NCBI GenBank assembly: GCA_003647375.1
Contig: QMMS01000276.1
Location: forward strand, 1-6,058
Length of the DNA: 6,058 nucleotides
Origin: Deltaproteobacteria bacterium
Lineage (GTDB): Bacteria; Desulfobacterota; Desulfobacteria; Desulfobacterales; B30-G6
Direction of reading: 5' to 3'
Under the pieces are notes generated by a model. It saw nothing but the letters and a program-made list of their open reading frames with translations, made no database searches and was not told the DNA's origin. The translations under genes and the position numbers were made by a program. Shown piece after piece: positions 1 through 6,006 of the stretch. Each line of letters starts with the position of its first letter. Position 1 is the stretch's first letter.

Positions 1-14
1 ACGAAAATTTTCGT
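1..14. repeat. Perfect 14-bp palindrome at the left edge
   Basis: ACGAAAATTTTCGT reads identically on both strands. It lies at the edge of the window, so its wider context is unseen; it could be the tip of a larger hairpin, an operator, or part of the terminator of an upstream gene (a short T run follows at 16-20). No function can be assigned from the sequence. Confidence 0.4.
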
Positions 15-22
15 GTTTTTAA

Positions 23-46
23 GATTTCGTGATTTCGTGATTTCTT
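23..46. repeat. Three-copy octamer direct repeat (GATTTCGT)
   Basis: Two perfect copies of GATTTCGT (23-30, 31-38) are followed by one copy with a single change (GATTTCTT, 39-46). The same word style (GATTTCG, ATTTCGTG) recurs at 2652-2678 in the second large intergenic gap, so this looks like a dispersed intergenic repeat style of the host genome and not a gene-specific element. A -35-like TTGACA follows at 51-56, but no matching -10 hexamer lies at normal spacing. Confidence 0.5.
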
Positions 47-88
47 TTTCTTGACATAAAATATATAAAATTTTTCAGGTAAGGCACT

Positions 89-130
89 AACACGCAACAC
101 GCAACACGCAACACCAAACACCAAACACTA
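89..130 (+). repeat. Six-unit heptamer tandem repeat abutting the hypE start
   Basis: The DNA has an exact 7-base period: AACACGC three times (89-109), AACACCA twice (110-123), then AACACTA (124-130), whose last A is the first base of the hypE ATG. The array therefore fills the whole region where a Shine-Dalgarno sequence would be expected, and none is present. The nearest AGG-rich stretch (AGGTAAGG, 77-84) is about 45 bases too far upstream. Slippage of such an array could change the 5' leader length; whether it does is unknown. Confidence 0.75.
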
Positions 131-1140
131 TGACCTCAAACAAAATATTACTCGACCATGGTGCGGGGGGCATGATGTCGCATCAATTGACTATGGATAT
201 TCTGCTACCCGTCTTTGACAGCCCCTTATTGGCAAACCTGGATGACGGGGCGGTTTTTGAAGCAGGTGGTAAGCGACTGGCCTTTTCAACGGACACCTAT
301 ACAGTGGACCCCATATTTTTCCCGGGTGGAAACATCGGGGATCTGGCCATCAACGGTACCGTCAATGATATTGCCATGTGCGGGGCCTCGCCACGTTATT
401 TGAGTGTGGGGCTGATTCTTGAAGAGGGCTTTCCCATTTCCGATTTAAAGGCCGTTGTGCGGCAGATGGGCAGGTCTGCAAAAGCAGCGGATGTAAGTGT
501 TGTCACCGGAGACACCAAGGTGGTTCCCAAGGGCGCTGTGGACAAGATATTTATCAATACGTCCGGCGTGGGGGTTCTCTTTGACGGCGTCGATGTTGCC
601 TGTAAAAATGCGACTCCCGGCGATATCATCATCCTCAGCGGAACCATTGCGGATCATGGTGTGACTATTCTGGCTAAACGAGAAGGCCTGAGCTTTGATG
701 TCAGTGTAGAAAGCGATTCAGCGCCATTGAATCATCTGACCCGGCGCATGTTTGAGTCCAGCCGGATGATTCACGTGTTGCGGGACCCCACGCGGGGAGG
801 GGTGGCAACCTCGCTGAATGAAATTGCTGAAACATCGGGTGTCGGGATCAAACTTTTCGAGGACAACATTCCCGTCAAACCCGAGGTGCTGGGCATGTGC
901 GAACTGTTGGGCCTTGACCCGCTTTATCTTGCCAACGAGGGAAAACTGCTGGCCTTTGTCAGTCCCCAGGACGCCCAGGCGGTTCTATCCGTGATGAAAG
1001 AAAATCCGGTGGCCGGGGATGCCTGCATTATCGGAGAGGTGATTTCGGACAATCCCGGTCGGGTTTTCATGCAGACACGCATTGGCGGGAAACGAATCGT
1101 GGATATGCTGGCGGGGGAGCAGCTCCCCCGCATCTGCTGA
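130..1140 (+). CDS. hypE: [NiFe]-hydrogenase maturation protein HypE (carbamoyl dehydratase)
   Basis: HypE accepts a carbamoyl group from HypF on its C-terminal cysteine and dehydrates it with ATP to a thiocyanate, the source of the CN ligands delivered to the hydrogenase iron through the HypC-HypD complex; it acts in the cytoplasm. The 336-residue length is typical. Visible family marks are the N-terminal DHGAGG (9-14), the PurM/AIRS-like core with STDTYTVDP (53-61) and GNIGDLAINGTVNDIAMCGA (67-86), the nucleotide-binding GDTKVV (127-132), RDPTRGG (218-224), and above all the C-terminal PRIC (333-336) with the acceptor Cys336 as the last residue. The frame is intact. The ATG at 130 is chosen because the family N-terminus begins here, although no ribosome-binding site precedes it. 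No other hyp gene is in the window; hypD or hypC may lie to the left, beyond the edge. Identification is firm. Confidence 0.97.
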   Translation: MTSNKILLDHGAGGMMSHQLTMDILLPVFDSPLLANLDDGAVFEAGGKRLAFSTDTYTVDPIFFPGGNIGDLAINGTVNDIAMCGASPRYLSVGLILEEGFPISDLKAVVRQMGRSAKAADVSVVTGDTKVVPKGAVDKIFINTSGVGVLFDGVDVACKNATPGDIIILSGTIADHGVTILAKREGLSFDVSVESDSAPLNHLTRRMFESSRMIHVLRDPTRGGVATSLNEIAETSGVGIKLFEDNIPVKPEVLGMCELLGLDPLYLANEGKLLAFVSPQDAQAVLSVMKENPVAGDACIIGEVISDNPGRVFMQTRIGGKRIVDMLAGEQLPRIC

Positions 1141-1183
1141 TGAGGCGTGTGTAAAACATCCCCTTTTGCCCAATTTCCGCGTC

Positions 1184-1243
1184 AGGCGCATATTTTAATC
1201 CTCGAAATACGACCAGTATTCCTCCGGGTTAAAATATGCGCCT
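1184..1243. repeat. Long hairpin-forming inverted repeat downstream of hypE
   Basis: GGCGCATATTTTAA (1185-1198) is matched perfectly by TTAAAATATGCGCC (1229-1242). Adding the flanking A-T pair and the inner T·G, C-G, C-G pairs gives arms 1184-1201 and 1226-1243, 18 pairs. The loop holds a second perfect stem, AATAC (1206-1210) with GTATT (1216-1220) around GACCA. There is no T tract after either arm, so it is not a standard intrinsic terminator; it looks more like a dispersed palindromic repeat (REP or MITE type), though it could also stabilise the hypE mRNA 3' end. Confidence 0.75.
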
Positions 1244-1262
1244 TCCTTGAACTTGAACAAAA

Positions 1263-1291
1263 TTGAATATTTTCCAAAAGCCTCATATTAA
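1263..1291 (+). promoter_or_regulatory. Weak sigma-70-like promoter candidate upstream of apbE
   Basis: TTGAAT (1263-1268) and TATTAA (1286-1291) are separated by 17 bases, and each matches four of six consensus positions. This would give a leader of roughly 70 bases before apbE. In AT-rich DNA such matches arise by chance, so this is only a candidate. The gap after hypE and the intervening hairpin make a separate apbE promoter plausible. Confidence 0.25.
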
Positions 1292-1369
1292 TGAAAATGG
1301 ACTTATAAATGATACAGAGTTAATTCTTGAGACCTTATTCAGAATTATCGGTTTTTAGAAATTGTGGTT

Positions 1370-2401
1370 ATGAAAGTTGATTTTACAACAAGTTGCTATG
1401 CTAAAATGAATGTTGCATTCCTTTTGTTACTGGTTTTCATGACCGGTTGTGGTGCGCAAAAGGAAGTGGTTTTTGACGGCGCCACAATGGGAACAACCTA
1501 CCAGATTAAACTTGTTGTTGGATATTTCAAAAGCACGTCCGGATTAAAAGATAACATTGAAAACCGGCTTCAGGCCATTAACCAGAGCATGTCCACGTAT
1601 CTTCCAGATAGTGAAATCAGCCGTTTCAATGTCATCCAGGACACGCGGAAAAAGCTGGCCGTGTCAGATGATTTTCTCCAGGTCATACTGGCGGCCAGAG
1701 ACATTTACGAGAAAACCGGCGGTGCCTGGGATGGTACGATTAAACCGCTGGTAAATCTCTGGGGTTTTGGCAACACCCGGCAGAAGCATCAGGTGCCGGA
1801 TGAGACTGAAATAAAAAAACAGATGCGTTGGATTGGATTTGAGCACATCGACATCTCTTCTGAAGGATATCTTCAAAAAAAGAAAAGCAGGGTCACGCTT
1901 GACCTGGCAAGTATTGCCAAAGGATATGCCGTAGACCAGGTTTCACGCCTGCTTCAAACATCAGGAATAGAAAGCTTTCTGGTGGAAATCGGTGGAGAAG
2001 TGTTTGCCGAGGGATATCGGAAAGATGGAAAACCGTGGCGTGTGGGGATCAACTATCCATCCATAACTGCCGGCGCTACCGATGTTTACCAGGTTGTGCC
2101 CCTCCACAACCGTGCCATGGCCACTAGCGGGGATTATCGAAATTATTTCGAAGCCGATGGTAAGCGATTTTCTCACATCATTGATCCAAGAACCGGCTAT
2201 CCTGTAAAGAACGGCGTCGTAAGTGTTTCCATTGTGGCGGAGAACTGCATGTTTGCAGACGGTCTGGCAACGGCAATCGTGGTGATGGGGCTCGAGCATG
2301 GGATGGCGTTGATCAATTCCCTCAGAGATGTGGAAGGGTTTATCATTGTTCGCAATACCGACGATGAATATGCTCATTTTGCTTCCGATGACTTTAAGTA
2401 G
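1370..2401 (+). CDS. apbE: FAD:protein FMN transferase ApbE, lipoprotein
   Basis: ApbE splits FAD and attaches FMN through a phosphoester bond to a Ser/Thr of exported or membrane target proteins, for example RnfG/RnfD or NqrB/NqrC; it acts outside the cytoplasmic membrane. Counting from the GTG at 1364, a hydrophobic signal (about 16-26) ends in the lipobox MTGC with Cys29, so the mature protein should be lipid-anchored. Family marks are DGATMGTTYQI (38-48), MSTYLPDSEISRFN (76-89), GAWDGTIKPLVNLWGFG (120-136), DLASIAKGYAVD (180-191), LVEIGGE (206-212), ATSGDYRNYF (253-262), HIIDPRTGYP (271-280) and FADGLATA (297-304), whose Asp299 and Thr303 match the metal ligands of the family. About 343 residues is normal. 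ATG 1370 is preferred over GTG 1364 and keeps lysines ahead of the hydrophobic core; ATG 1406 would leave a signal without positive charge. No clear ribosome-binding site is seen. No flavinylation target is encoded nearby. Confidence 0.95.
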   Translation: MKVDFTTSCYAKMNVAFLLLLVFMTGCGAQKEVVFDGATMGTTYQIKLVVGYFKSTSGLKDNIENRLQAINQSMSTYLPDSEISRFNVIQDTRKKLAVSDDFLQVILAARDIYEKTGGAWDGTIKPLVNLWGFGNTRQKHQVPDETEIKKQMRWIGFEHIDISSEGYLQKKKSRVTLDLASIAKGYAVDQVSRLLQTSGIESFLVEIGGEVFAEGYRKDGKPWRVGINYPSITAGATDVYQVVPLHNRAMATSGDYRNYFEADGKRFSHIIDPRTGYPVKNGVVSVSIVAENCMFADGLATAIVVMGLEHGMALINSLRDVEGFIIVRNTDDEYAHFASDDFK

Positions 2402-2526
2402 ATACCCGTGTCCAAAGGGCCCGGCACTGATTCAACCCTATAAGGGATTAATATTATGCACATTCAGCGTGTGATAAATTCTAAATCCGAATATCGAAAT
2501 ACAAAACAAATCTAAACATCAAATGC

Positions 2527-2587
2527 TCAAATGATTCAAACATAGTGCTTGAACTTGTATCTACAATGTCTTGTTTTGATCATTTGA
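2527..2587. repeat. Inner inverted repeat
   Basis: TCAAATGATTCAAAC (2527-2541) is the reverse complement of GTTTTGATCATTTGA (2573-2587) at 13 of 15 positions, with 31 bases between the arms. It sits inside the larger inverted repeat 2482-2678, so the two together can form a nested stem. It is AT-rich and lacks any terminator-type T tract. Confidence 0.5.
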
Positions 2588-2610
2588 ATTTGGATCATTA
2601 AGTATTGCCC

Positions 2611-2643
2611 TTCGACGTTGCTCAGGGCGGTGAGCCTGTCGAA
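2611..2643. repeat. REP-like GC-rich palindrome
   Basis: TTCGAC (2611-2616) pairs with GTCGAA (2638-2643) and GCTCA (2620-2624) pairs with TGAGC (2631-2635) around the loop GGGCGG, with a small internal loop (GTT against CT). The 3' half, TGAGCCTGTCGAA, is a word I recognise from dispersed palindromic repeats in many bacterial genomes; the 5' half has diverged slightly from a perfect complement. It is embedded in a larger AT-rich inverted repeat. No REP-associated transposase is present here. Confidence 0.65.
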
Positions 2644-2714
2644 CCGTTTAGGATTTCGAATTTCGTGCTTCGGATTTAAGAAACTACCGCCATCGGTATG
2701 GCCAAATATCTCTG

Positions 2715-2738
2715 ACCTGGCCTAAAGGACCAGGTTTT
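2715..2738 (+). promoter_or_regulatory. Terminator-like hairpin in the leader of the exporter gene
   Basis: ACCTGGCC (2715-2722) pairs with GG-CCAGGT (2727-2735, with bulged A2729) around a TAAA loop, and the right arm runs into TTTT (2735-2738). It ends 37 bases before the ATG of the exporter fusion. The form fits a weak intrinsic terminator, so it could end transcripts arriving from apbE or act as an attenuator. Just upstream, TACCG/CGGTA (2685-2698) and GCCAT/ATGGC (2689-2702) are two mutually exclusive small hairpins. Transcription start is unknown, so the role is open. Confidence 0.45.
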
Positions 2739-2775
2739 AAATGACGGAATAAAATCTATCGAAAGAACCCAAATT

Positions 2776-5700
2776 ATGCAGAAGCAAATGTTGAGCAGGT
2801 TCTCACCGCATGGGCTTGTCGAACGGGCCATAAAGCACCCGGCAATTGCGATTTTGATTATTTTACTTGCAACAGCTGCATTTGCCTGGCGCATCCCGAC
2901 GCTTACATTCAAAACCTCCATATACGATCTGATCATTGAAGATCTCCCGGCCACATCTCACTATGAGGAATTCAAGACCATTTTTGGGTCGGACGAGATT
3001 ATCCGGATCGTCATCAAAAGTGAAGGTATATACGAAGAGAGCACATTTAAAAAGATAGAGGCATTGTCCGATGCAGCAGCAAAAATAGAGGGTGTTCGAA
3101 GGGTAATCAGCCTGCCGGAAATCAAAAAGGCAATAGACTTTACCGGGAAATGGGATTTAACACATTTTTCTGATGTAATGAAGCCTGTGGAGCTGTTTAA
3201 AGAAAATCTTTTTTCAGACGATGGCAAAACAACCGTTTTGACCCTGGTTCTCAGCAATGACGCTGATCCGGACATGGTAATCGCCGCTGTCAATCAATTG
3301 ATCGATTCATCTCCCAAAACCCTCAGTCTTTATCAGATAGGGATGCCGCTTGTTTCCCAGGCACTGGCGCAGTTGACGCAAAAAGATTTTTTCAGACTGC
3401 CGCCTATCACGTTCATTCTGATTGGTGTTGTGCTGCTGTGCCTGTATCGCAAACTTTTTTATGTCATTCTTCCGTTGCTTTGTGTGACGTTTGCACTGGT
3501 CTGGAACTTTGGACTCATGGCCATTGCAGGTATTCCACTCTCCATCCTGACCATGATCGTGCCTGTGTTTCTCATCGCAGTGGGGACGGCCTATTGCCTG
3601 CACATTGTTACGGAGTACCGCAATCAGGTGCATTCTGCAAAAGATAGTAACGCCGCTGCCATTGCCACATATGACATCATCACATTTCCGACGATTCTGG
3701 CGGTCCTGACAACGGTTGTCGGGCTGGGTTCTCTGCTCATCAGCCGCATAACAGCCATCCAGGCGTTTGCCATATCTGCCTGCTTGGGTATTATCAGTTT
3801 TCTCATCATTCTCTTGACCTTGATGCCGGCAGTCATGTCGCTGCTCCCGATGCCCAAGAAAAAAAGCCGCCGGAATACTGCCGGTTTCACTGTTTTGGAT
3901 CGGATTGTAGATGGCATTGCGACCATCGATTTAAACTACCAGAAGATCACGTTTCCGGTGATCGGTATCCTGGTTCTGTTCTGTATTGTGGGCATCTTCA
4001 AAATACCGGTGGAAAGTAATCCTGTGGGGTATTTCAAAGAAGATACGGAAGTGAGTCAAAACTTTCACGATATTTATCAACATCTTTCCGGCAGTTTCCC
4101 TGTGAATGTCACCATGGGGAGCGATACCGAGGAGTATTTTCAGCAGGTCGAAAACATCATCAAAATTGATAATATGCAAAAATATATCGACACGCTACCA
4201 GGTATCGACAAGACTATTTCATTTGCCGACTATCTGAAACTCGTCAACTATGCCTCCAATCAATTTAATCCTGAATATTACCGCCTGCCCGAAGAAGCCT
4301 GGGAACTGAGGATGCTCATCAACAGTTATAAAATGATGCTGGGCGAAGACATGCTGAATCGATTTATGACGCCGGATTTTTCACAAGCCAACATACTTCT
4401 CCTGACGCATATATCCAGTTCCAGGGATTTTCTCAATGCAAAGGAAAAAATTCTTTTGCATGCGGGGAATACGTTTTCCAAAGAGATCCATTGGAATGTC
4501 ACCGGTTTCGGGATGGTGATTTCGGAGAGCAGTCACCAGATAACGAGCGGACAGGTCAAAAGTTTGTCCATTACCATGATCATTGTCTTCGGCATCATGT
4601 TTCTGCTCTTTTTGTCGAGCAAGGTGGGGCTGATTGCCATCGTTCCCAATTTATTTCCGATTGTCATTAATTTCGGTATCATGGGGTGGTTCGGTGTCGA
4701 GCTTTCCATGTTCACCAGCCTGATTGCCAGTATCGCCATCGGCCTGGCCGTGGACGATACGATCCACTATCTGGTTCGCTACAACCGGGAGTTCAGAAAG
4801 GATTTGAATGACAGGAGGGCCCTCAAAGAGACCCTGCGTCATATTGGACGGCCCATCATATTTACGACCTTAACCATCAGTATCGGGTTTTCTATCCTGG
4901 CCATGTCGAGTTTCAAACCCACGGCAATTTTTGGAACCATGATGGCTATCACCATGTTCTCGGCTCTTGTGGGAGATCTCATCCTTTTGCCGTCTCTGCT
5001 GTTGCATGTAGAACTGGTGACCTTGTGGGATCTGATACGATTGAAGCTGGGAAAAGATCCGGGATTCGGCATTCCCCTGTTCAATGGTCTTTCCCGGACC
5101 CAGATTCATTATATCATTATGGCCGGGACGTTGAAGAAAATCCCGGCCGGGGAGGTTCTGTTTCACAAAGGGGAACCGAGCGATTCCATGTGCGCCATTA
5201 TATCCGGAGCCATGGATGTGGTGGAACCTGAAAACGATGATGAAAAAATAATGGAGCACGGCATATACAAGCAGATCAACCAAGCCGGAGAAGGTGATGT
5301 TCTGGGTGAGATGGGTCTTCTGAGAGGCGTTCCCAGGTCTGCGACCGTCATTGCAACCGAACCCTGTGACTATCTGGAAATTAACCTGAAAATGATTAAA
5401 CGGCTACAGTGGCTCTATCCACCGACAGCGAACCGATTCTTTATGAACCTTATGACGATACTGTGTGATCGTATCGAGGCCGTAACCAACAACTTTGCCT
5501 GCGAAAGTATCGTAGATGATCTCACCGGCTGGTATAACCGGCGTGGATTTATCAATATACTTGAAACGGAAATCCATCGATCCAGGCGTTATCAAGAGCA
5601 CCTGACCCTTTGTCTCATGGGGATCGATCTGGAGGTGTCTGATAAAAGGATGAGTTTTGAAATCAAAGACAGGAATTTTCGATTGATCGGGCAGACTCTT

Positions 5701-5958
5701 TCTGCCTTGATTCGCAAGAGCGATTATCTCGGGCGGCTCGATGCGGAGACGTTTGCACTTCTCATGCCGCAAACCTCTGCCCCAAAAGCGGAGCCGGTCT
5801 GCAATCGACTGCGAACCCTTCTCCTCAGGAAAAAACTGGATGCCGACGGCATTCGCATGGATGTCGTGCTCAGTATTGTGGGATTCGATCATCAATCTAA
5901 AGAGACAGCCCTTCAAATGCTCAATCGATCTAGAAAACAGATAGAGGATAAAACCTGA
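2776..5958 (+). CDS. RND/MMPL-family exporter fused to a cyclic-nucleotide-binding domain and a degenerate GGDEF domain
   Basis: This 1060-residue protein has three parts. Residues 1-745 form a full RND permease (COG1033 / MMPL / HpnN-like): TM1 near 22-40, a periplasmic loop 41-207, TM2-6 within 208-357, TM7 near 391-410, a second periplasmic loop 411-590 and TM8-12 within 596-745. Such exporters move lipids or other hydrophobic compounds with the proton gradient; the substrate here is unknown. Residues about 765-895 are a CRP-like cNMP-binding domain with PAGEVLFHKGE (790-800) and the phosphate-binding cassette GEMGLLRGVPRSAT (844-857), keeping the ligand-contacting Glu845 and Arg854. Residues about 910-1040 are a GGDEF-family domain: DDLTGWYNRRGF (914-925) is intact, but the signature is DAETF (989-993) and the metal-binding Asp is Gly949, so cyclase activity is unlikely; the RxxD motif (Arg980-Asp983) remains. 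Both C-terminal domains should be cytoplasmic. The ATG at 2776 has only a weak GAAAG upstream; ATG 2788 is an alternative. A repeat-filled gap separates it from apbE. Confidence 0.93.
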   Translation: MQKQMLSRFSPHGLVERAIKHPAIAILIILLATAAFAWRIPTLTFKTSIYDLIIEDLPATSHYEEFKTIFGSDEIIRIVIKSEGIYEESTFKKIEALSDAAAKIEGVRRVISLPEIKKAIDFTGKWDLTHFSDVMKPVELFKENLFSDDGKTTVLTLVLSNDADPDMVIAAVNQLIDSSPKTLSLYQIGMPLVSQALAQLTQKDFFRLPPITFILIGVVLLCLYRKLFYVILPLLCVTFALVWNFGLMAIAGIPLSILTMIVPVFLIAVGTAYCLHIVTEYRNQVHSAKDSNAAAIATYDIITFPTILAVLTTVVGLGSLLISRITAIQAFAISACLGIISFLIILLTLMPAVMSLLPMPKKKSRRNTAGFTVLDRIVDGIATIDLNYQKITFPVIGILVLFCIVGIFKIPVESNPVGYFKEDTEVSQNFHDIYQHLSGSFPVNVTMGSDTEEYFQQVENIIKIDNMQKYIDTLPGIDKTISFADYLKLVNYASNQFNPEYYRLPEEAWELRMLINSYKMMLGEDMLNRFMTPDFSQANILLLTHISSSRDFLNAKEKILLHAGNTFSKEIHWNVTGFGMVISESSHQITSGQVKSLSITMIIVFGIMFLLFLSSKVGLIAIVPNLFPIVINFGIMGWFGVELSMFTSLIASIAIGLAVDDTIHYLVRYNREFRKDLNDRRALKETLRHIGRPIIFTTLTISIGFSILAMSSFKPTAIFGTMMAITMFSALVGDLILLPSLLLHVELVTLWDLIRLKLGKDPGFGIPLFNGLSRTQIHYIIMAGTLKKIPAGEVLFHKGEPSDSMCAIISGAMDVVEPENDDEKIMEHGIYKQINQAGEGDVLGEMGLLRGVPRSATVIATEPCDYLEINLKMIKRLQWLYPPTANRFFMNLMTILCDRIEAVTNNFACESIVDDLTGWYNRRGFINILETEIHRSRRYQEHLTLCLMGIDLEVSDKRMSFEIKDRNFRLIGQTLSALIRKSDYLGRLDAETFALLMPQTSAPKAEPVCNRLRTLLLRKKLDADGIRMDVVLSIVGFDHQSKETALQMLNRSRKQIEDKT

Positions 5959-5974
5959 ACTGAGCGATTTTTAT

Positions 5975-6005
5975 CTCGATCTGCACCGATCTCATGCGGA
6001 TCGAG
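5975..6005 (+). other. Stem-loop after the exporter gene
   Basis: CTCGATCTGCA (5975-5985) pairs with TGCGGATCGAG (5995-6005) over 11 pairs including one G·U, around a nine-base loop. It starts 16 bases after the stop codon. No T tract follows on either strand, so on its own it is not a canonical intrinsic terminator; it may protect the mRNA 3' end or work with the next hairpin. Confidence 0.5.
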
Positions 6006-6006
6006 G

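Larger units (their letters stand above)
2482..2678. repeat. Outer inverted repeat of a nested, MITE-like structure
   Basis: The left arm 2482-2500 (TAAATCCGAATATCGAAAT) and the right arm 2660-2678 (ATTTCGTGCTTCGGATTTA) are reverse complements at 16 of 19 positions; the three mismatches are consecutive in the middle. The arms enclose about 160 bases containing a second inverted repeat and a REP-like palindrome. No target-site duplication or transposase is evident, so this may be a decayed non-autonomous element or a chance arrangement of the host's common intergenic words. Confidence 0.5.
2402..2775. other. Gene-free, repeat-rich 374-base intergenic region
   Basis: No convincing reading frame is present on either strand. 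The region contains an outer inverted repeat (2482-2500 with 2660-2678), an inner one (2527-2541 with 2573-2587), a REP-like palindrome (2611-2643) and a hairpin with a short T tract just before the exporter gene. The bases between 2402 and 2481 show only a short CCCT/AGGG stem (2436-2446). The composition is much more AT-rich than the flanking genes, apart from the GC-rich palindrome. Confidence 0.7.

Noticed and set aside
51..79. TTGACA as the -35 box of a hypE promoter
   Set aside because: The hexamer is perfect, but no -10-like hexamer occurs 16-18 bases downstream; the only TATA-like run (64-69) is much too close.
83..96. Sigma-54 -24/-12 promoter before hypE (GGCAC...GC)
   Set aside because: The GG and GC doublets are nine bases apart instead of ten, and the rest of the consensus is poor; the GC is part of the heptamer repeat.
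89..130. Short CRISPR-like array
   Set aside because: Units are only 7 bases and directly contiguous, with no spacers.
985..1191. Minus-strand 68-codon frame starting MRLTRKLGKRG
   Set aside because: It lies almost wholly antisense to the conserved 3' end of hypE and shows no recognisable domain; its start falls in a hairpin repeat. Kept only as part of a repeat observation.
1961..2377. 138-codon minus-strand frame
   Set aside because: It is antisense to the conserved half of apbE, with a His/Cys-rich composition typical of a shadow frame.
2436..2446. CCCT-ATA-AGGG hairpin as the apbE terminator
   Set aside because: A 4-bp stem with a 3-base loop and no T tract is too weak to call.
2685..2775. 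c-di-GMP (GEMM) riboswitch upstream of the exporter
   Set aside because: It was tempting because of the GGDEF tail, but none of the conserved GEMM core is present and the stems are too short.
5740..5754. Active diguanylate cyclase
   Set aside because: The signature is DAETF instead of GGDEF/GGEEF and the upstream metal-binding Asp is Gly949, so catalysis is not expected.
5404..5916. 170-codon minus-strand frame
   Set aside because: It is antisense to the cNMP/GGDEF part of the exporter fusion, which matches known families over its whole length.
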